Part shown: positions 58,562-64,000 of the stretch, in pieces
Numbering within the stretch: position 1 is the first letter of the stretch
Layout: every line of letters begins with the position of its first letter
From: Symsagittifera roscoffensis
Lineage: Eukaryota; Xenacoelomorpha; Acoela; Convolutidae
Direction: 5' to 3'
Length of the DNA: 64,000 nt
Assembly (NCBI RefSeq): GCF_963678635.1
Contig: NC_087067.1
Span: 11,575,716 to 11,639,715 of the forward strand
Translations under genes and position numbers: made by a program
The notes under the pieces: model-generated
Database searches by the model: none
Told to the model about the DNA's origin: nothing
What the model saw: the letters and a program-made list of their open reading frames with translations, nothing else

Positions 58562-59352
58562 TACGTGCGGCGAGAAAATATGCTGCGTTATCCGCAAAGA
58601 ATTTGCATAACGCGACGGTGTAGGGAAATCACGTCACGCCATGAATTTAACGAACTGTTGTCAAGCAGTTTTCAGTTGTCAGATTGTCATTTGTTTTCCA
58701 GTTGATAGCATGCGTTGTTAAACAAGTAAAAAGACAAATATCCTTTATTCCGTGGTATTTTTTCAGCAATGTAGAAAGGACCGATGTAGTCAAATCCAAC
58801 GTTTTTGAATAGATATGGATCAGCTACGTAGCGCTATGCAGGGGGATCAGCTATACAAGGTTTAAAACCTTTCCCTTAAAAGCGGCGGCACCAGAAACAG
58901 TGATGGTGATCATGTCTCATGGCTTCTCTAGACCCAAAATTATGAAGCTTTGTTGCAAATAGTGTCGTAAAAATTCAGCGCCAAGGTGCATAGGTTTATG
59001 ATAAGCGTTTTTGATCATAAATTGAACCTAAAGTTTCTTTGCATATTGATTAATAGGGTACTTTGTTGCATCTGGTTTTGGTGATTGCCTCAGTCGTCCT
59101 CGCGCACGAATAAGAATACTATCCATGAAAGGTGAGTACGGCAGTAAAGCATCTTTTTTGTCCAATGCTTTGTTTGTAGTTAAACCGTTTGGATTATCAA
59201 CGAAAGTAGCGTGTTGTGATTGCTCGTAGAGTAAAGTTTTACCTATCTCCCGGTCGGCAATTCTTAAATTACGATTTTACTTCTGACGAAGAATATCTTT
59301 CAACTGTATAACACGAGCAGTTGCGCGGACTAGACCAGGCCAATCGGAAAAT

Positions 59353-60067
59353 CCGTTTTCGAAAAAGATAAATCAACAAAAAACGTCCGTTTTTCGATCT
59401 AATGACATCTGTCGAAAATTCTGAAAAGGCTCGTCTGAAAACACAAAAAAACTGAAAAGTGTAGAAATAAGTATTTAAAAACCAAAAATATTCCTTAGCC
59501 GTGGTTTGAAAAAAAAGTAATTTGATGAAAAATTTTTGTAAAAAAAGGACGAGCGTTTCGTAAATGTGGGAAAACATTGATGCCTGAGCTGAGAAATTGA
59601 TCGAATTTTCTCGCATGACATTTTTTGCGAAGACAAAGAGTATAATCTTTACGAATGTGGCTAATGTGTGATAAACATTTCACCAGCTTTAAAGAACATA
59701 TGCGGCAGGTTAATCGGACTCAGAATTTATTTCAACTTAAGTTGCAAGCTAATATGTCCAAGTAAAGTGATACTAGATGAGATATTCATCATTTTTTTCG
59801 AGTCAATGCGTGTAGAAAATCTTTGAAAAAAAATTTTTTTTTGTTCAACTCATTTTTAGGCAAACAGTACTTCATATACTTTACAAGACACTCGGAAATT
59901 TTAGGCTACTGTTGTTTTTATGTAAGTTCTGAGTTTTTTCCCACGCAAAATCAGGTAGCACAAAACATGTCACACCGACTACTTTTCTTTTTGTTTTGAA
60001 ACCGACACGTGCGCGTTGAAATTGAATTAATAATTGAACAGAAAAAAAGTTCATATTATCCGTTTTT
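59353..60067. repeat. Repeat block replacing the middle of BEL copy 3
   Basis: CCGTTTTCGAAAAAG.TAAATCAACAA, GATCTAATGACATCTGTCGAAAATTCTG, GGACGAGCGTTTCGTA, CTCGCATGACATTTTTTGCG and CACTCGGAAA.TTTAGGCTAC recur in the same order at 62,165-62,960, with an extra 240 bp in the second copy. Confidence 0.8.
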
Positions 60068-60313
60068 TCAAATTAGTGTTATGACAAATGGGGCTATCAA
60101 TCCCAGTGGATCGAACATTCTGGCTACATTAGACAGAATTTTACGTAGAGACATTTCTTTAGCAGTTATATTGTTTATCAGTACAGGCTCAATGATGAGT
60201 GTGTCATTCATTGTATCCCACTTCACTCCCAAAACATGATGAATAGTACTCTTATTTTCAGTTTTGGGTTCCTTGAGGAAATCAAGCACTTCGGTAGTAC
60301 TGGACAAAAACTT

Positions 60314-60687
60314 GGTTAAATTGAATCCTTCTTTTTGGAGTGCCACCTTTACAGCTTTAGTTGATTCCTGGGCTTCCACTAGATTGTCATAAGGATGAAC
60401 GAAGTCATCCATGTAGAAGCTGTTACGAATTAGTTGCTGTGTGTTGGGTTCTTTGTTGCAAAAGTCGACGGTTGCTTGATTTAGTGCAACGATGCAACTA
60501 GGTTAAATTGAATCCTTCTTTCTGAAGTGCCACCTTTACAGCTCTAGTTGATTCCTGGGCTTCCACTAGATTGTCATAAGGATGAGCGAAGTCATCGATG
60601 TAGAAGTTGTTACGAATTAATTGCTGTGTGTTGGGTTCTTTGTTGCAGAAGTCGACGGTTGTTTGATTTAGTGCAACGATGGCTATT
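60314..60687 (-). repeat. 187-bp tandem duplication containing the RT active site
   Basis: GGTTAAATTGAATCC begins at 60,314 and again at 60,501; the two copies run through the YMDD/YIDD box to GATTTAGTGCAACGATG. They differ at several positions, so the duplication is not an immediate assembly echo. Confidence 0.85.
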
Positions 60688-61858
60688 GTGCTTGAGCACT
60701 TAGCTCCGAAGACTAGACGCGTATACTGAAACTGTTTCACTCCTTGATTAGTATGCCAGAAGAACCGTAGTACATTTTGACCGTCTTCTTTTACGCCTAC
60801 CTGCATAAACATGCCCTCTATATCAACAGAAACTGCTATTGGTTTTGCTCTAAACCTCATAAGCAAACCAAACAAGTTATTAAGAAGATCCGGTCCCAGT
60901 TCTAAACAGGAGTTAGGAGAAAAACCCCTGGATTTCGATGCAGCGTTTGTTACATGTTGAATTTTTCCAGGTTTCTGGGGATTTATAACCGGATGGTGCG
61001 TTAGGTAACATAGTCATAACGGTGGAGGATGTAGGAAAGTAATGGATATCACGTAACTTTTATCAATATCACTTATTAATGATTTATCGTAGAGTTGCAT
61101 TTTGAGTTTGTATTTTTGTAGTCGCCGATGTGAAGATTCAAAATGAGCTGTAGCAACCGCGTTGTTGTTTCGCATCGTTATGTTCTTCTTCCGAAGCAAA
61201 TTGTTTTGGTAGCGGGTTCCGTCATGTTGAATACTTAGTTATATAATTGTTCAGTAAGTTCGCTTGAAAATGTTGCTTTAGTTAGGTTAGAAGTTGTGCA
61301 GGATTCGTCGAGTTTCCAAAAATTTTCAACAACTTCATTGAACGAAGCATCCTTGTGTTGTTTATGTCTATAAAAATGGTTAGGTGGTAGTTGCACTTTC
61401 ATCTAAGGCATTTTGATGAAACGGGCTGGTGTTTGTCTATCCCAGCGGACTGCAGACACCAGCGGCTGGTTATTGTCTATACGGACTGCAGACAGGGTCC
61501 TTCAAAATCTCCCTCTGTGCGATATGCCAGAAAGCGGCGACAACCAGATGAATATGTACCGAAGGATATTAGGAAACGCAATGAGTCGTAGATTGTCATA
61601 CCGGGAACATGCGTTGTTCAGTTTGGCCCAGTAAGTGTTCCTAATGCTGTTTTGATTACGCATGAGCGCGCAATGCCATCAGGGCGGGTAAACGTTTCAA
61701 GAACCTTACCCAGGGACCCGTGGAGTAAAGTATTCGAGGATCCACTCGAGGTATTGTTTTTCTATTGCTTCCTCTTTTTGTTTCCCCTTGGTTGGTTTGA
61801 TCAGTGTTGGGGCGTATTCTTTCAGTAGTCGCTTCCAGTAGCTGTCTAAACAACAACG

Positions 61859-62919
61859 AAACGTACTTGAAATCAAACCTCCTTTGGGAAGTCGATTTAA
61901 AAAAACTGTTAAGATGAGATGACTAGTTTTTTTTACCTTATAGCTGCAAAACTAAAAAGTTGAACTAGCGTTTTCACATTTTTCAAGCGGATAAAGACTT
62001 CTTTTTTCATCAATATCTTAACATTCGTACAGTATTGAAATCATGTTTTTGAAGTCTACAGAATAAATGCCATTACCTGGACCTATCCTTTATGGACAAC
62101 TTATCTGTGAAAATTAGGTGTTAAAAGGGCAGGATTCCCCATAAAATGATTTTTTTTGACAAAAATCCGTTTTCGAAAAAGGTAAATCAACAATAAACGT
62201 CCGCTTTTCGATCTAATGACATCTGTCGAAAATTCTGAAAAGGCTCGTCTGAAAACACAAAAAACAACTGAAAAAGTGTAGAAATATGTTTATAAAAAAC
62301 TGAAAATCAAAAAAAAATCTCATTGGTTTTTAGGGTTGATACTGCTTGAATCTCCCGAAATAATTTACAGGTATTTGCTGTAAAGCAAAAAATTTGCAGA
62401 TTTGCCCTAGGTTATCAATACACCAGGTGAATTGTTTCTAGTTAACTTATAAATTTTAGTTATTAGCTGTGTTTTTATGGGAAAAAATGCTTACGCAAGT
62501 TTTGCTAAGCCACTGTTCAGCTCGTTTTAAAAACCAAAGATATTCCTAAACCGTGGTTTGAAAAAAAGTTATTTGACGAAAACATTTTGTAAAAAAAGGA
62601 CGAGCGTTTCGTACATGTGGAAAAACATTGATGCCTGAGCTCAGAAATTGATCGAATTTTCTCGCATGACATTTTTTGCGAAGACAAAGAGTATAATCTT
62701 TACCAATGTGGCCAATGTGTGATAAACATTTCACCAGCTTTAAAGAACATATGCGGCAGGTTAATCGGACTCAGAATTTATTTCAACTTAAGTTGCAAGC
62801 TAATATGTCCAAGTAAAGTGATACTAGATGAGATATTCATCATTTTTTTCTAGTCAATGCGTGTAGAAAATCTTTGAAAAAAAATTTCTTTTGTTCAACT
62901 CATTTTTAGGCAAACAGTA
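61859..62919. repeat. Non-coding flank with second copy of the 59,353 repeat
   Basis: First 190 bp match 57,690-57,880; 62,165-62,285 and 62,528-62,919 match 59,353-59,930. Between them (62,290-62,525) I see nothing recognisable. Confidence 0.65.
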
Positions 62920-63128
62920 CTTCATATACTTTACAAGACACTCGGAAAATTTAGGCTACTGTTGTTTTTAGGCTAAAAGAATAAAATAAAAGTTCATACT
63001 TCATATACTTTACAAGACACTCGGAAAGTTTAGGCTACTGTTGTTTTTAGGCTAAAAGAATAAAATAAAAGTTCATACTTCATATACTTTACAAGACACT
63101 CGGAAAATTTAGGCTACTGTTGTTTTTT
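62920..63128. repeat. 79-bp tandem repeat, ~2.6 units
   Basis: CTTCATATACTTTACAAGAC starts at 62,920, 62,999 and 63,078; units are nearly identical. Confidence 0.9.
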
Positions 63129-64000
63129 TATGTGAGTTCAGAGTTTTTTTCCACGCAAAACCAGGTAGCACAAAACATGTCACACCGACTACTTTTGTTT
63201 TTGTTTTGAAACCGACAACGTGCGCGTTGAAATTGAATTAATAATTGAACCGAAAATAAAAGTTCATACCATCTCATCTTTTCAAATTAGTGTTGGTAAT
63301 TATGCAATAAGGTGGATCCCATTTCAGTGGTTCAAAGAAATTAATATCACAGCCCATACATTTTGAGTAACTTTAGTAGCATATGATCATTTTCCTTATA
63401 GATTTCTGAATCTGGCTGAATTTTCGTTGATGCCGGCCGTGTAAACATGCAAAACTTCATAATGGCTTTTTTCCTTCAAATTTATATTTGTGATCATCAA
63501 AAAAGGAGATAAATAATAAATCAAATATCAATCAACTTATTGATCTATACTTAGATTGAATTTCAATACCTCACAACCAGTCAGAAAGTCATATATGGTA
63601 ATGGTAGTATTCGTTGGTTTCTATTTTTGATCTGTTACTATAGAAAACGAAGGCAAAAATGAATTAAAATTTGATGGTAAAGATTTACTTTATATTTTTA
63701 TTACAATGATGTTTTTCTTTCTGTCGTCTTTGCAGGAAGCCGAAATTGATTGATAATATATACAATAACTTAAAATGGTATGTTGCAATAGCAGAAAACA
63801 AATTTCCCAGTATTTTTTTTTTATAAAAAATGAAAACTGATGAAGAAGTCAGTTGATGAATAAAATTAGGATGATGACTAATAACGACTATGGTTTCTTT
63901 TGATACAATTTCATGGTTCGAAAGCGGCGACAAATTGATCAATCTGTTTTCATGAAAAACTGAATACATATATCATCCATGAAACCAACTCAACGATTTT
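63129..64000. other. No gene seen
   Basis: Begins with the ACATGTCACACCGACTA repeat (to about 63,260). The remainder is AT-rich with no recognisable feature. Confidence 0.4.

Larger units (their letters stand above)
58562..61858 (-). pseudogene. BEL/Pao copy 3, truncated and rearranged
   Basis: Integrase core to N-terminal side lies at 58,562-59,352. Then 59,353-60,067 is unrelated repeat, and pol resumes with RT at 60,068-60,980, the linker (61,014-61,199) and protease remnant (61,400-61,640), ending with the misplaced integrase fragment (61,640-61,858). The RT boxes read YMDDF (about 60,401-60,416) and YIDDF (60,588-60,603), because a 187-bp stretch is tandemly duplicated. RNase H is missing. 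Confidence 0.8.

Overview
The window looks like repeat-rich intergenic DNA from an AT-rich invertebrate animal genome, seen as a scaffold piece with one 200-base assembly gap (18,014-18,213). The reasons are a decayed BEL/Pao retroelement cluster (a metazoan lineage), two Ty3-type retroelements, MITE-like foldbacks, satellites, and almost no host genes. I cannot name the species.

Left part (1-12.9 kb): a broken paralog (1-475) of the only convincing host-type gene, then dispersed repeats, a hAT-like MITE with a second inverted partial copy (3.5-4.3 kb), a palindromic MITE (5.04-5.23 kb), a badly decayed Ty3-type pol (about 6.06-9.3 kb) cut precisely by a short nonautonomous repeat (6,451-6,857), and a degenerate 36-bp repeat (10.7-11.5 kb). 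From 12.9 to 17.5 kb lies a composite satellite: arrays of a roughly 23-bp GGTCGAAAAATTAGTCGCGG-type monomer alternate with five copies of a roughly 230-bp spacer.

Middle (18.2-23 kb): an intact 246-codon secreted protein gene (18,520-19,260), possibly a very divergent C-type-lectin-like fold, followed by non-coding repeats.

The main object is an 18,771-bp LTR retroelement at 23,025-41,795. It has two 411-bp LTRs differing at 6 positions, TG...CA ends, a primer-binding site 2 nt after the 5' LTR, a purine stretch before the 3' LTR, gag with a Ty3-type capsid and a CCHC knuckle, protease, RT, RNase H and integrase. A further 6.5 kb then carries a small hydrophobic ORF, a Pro/Ser-rich ORF, an Env-like glycoprotein region with leader and C-terminal membrane segments, and a last large ORF of unknown function (37,988-39,697). 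Frameshifts and single in-frame stops break almost every ORF, so this copy is not autonomous as assembled. The size and extra 3' ORFs make it the best candidate for something undescribed.

Right part (43.2-64 kb): tandemly duplicated non-coding repeats and three BEL/Pao copies on the minus strand. Copies 1 and 2 form a 5.74-kb direct tandem duplication (about 46,189-51,945 and 51,946-57,680). Both share a YMDG change in the RT YMDD box and both carry an integrase-end fragment placed before protease instead of gag. Copy 3 (58,562-61,858) keeps YMDD but has its middle replaced by another repeat. I saw no rRNA, tRNA or CRISPR array.
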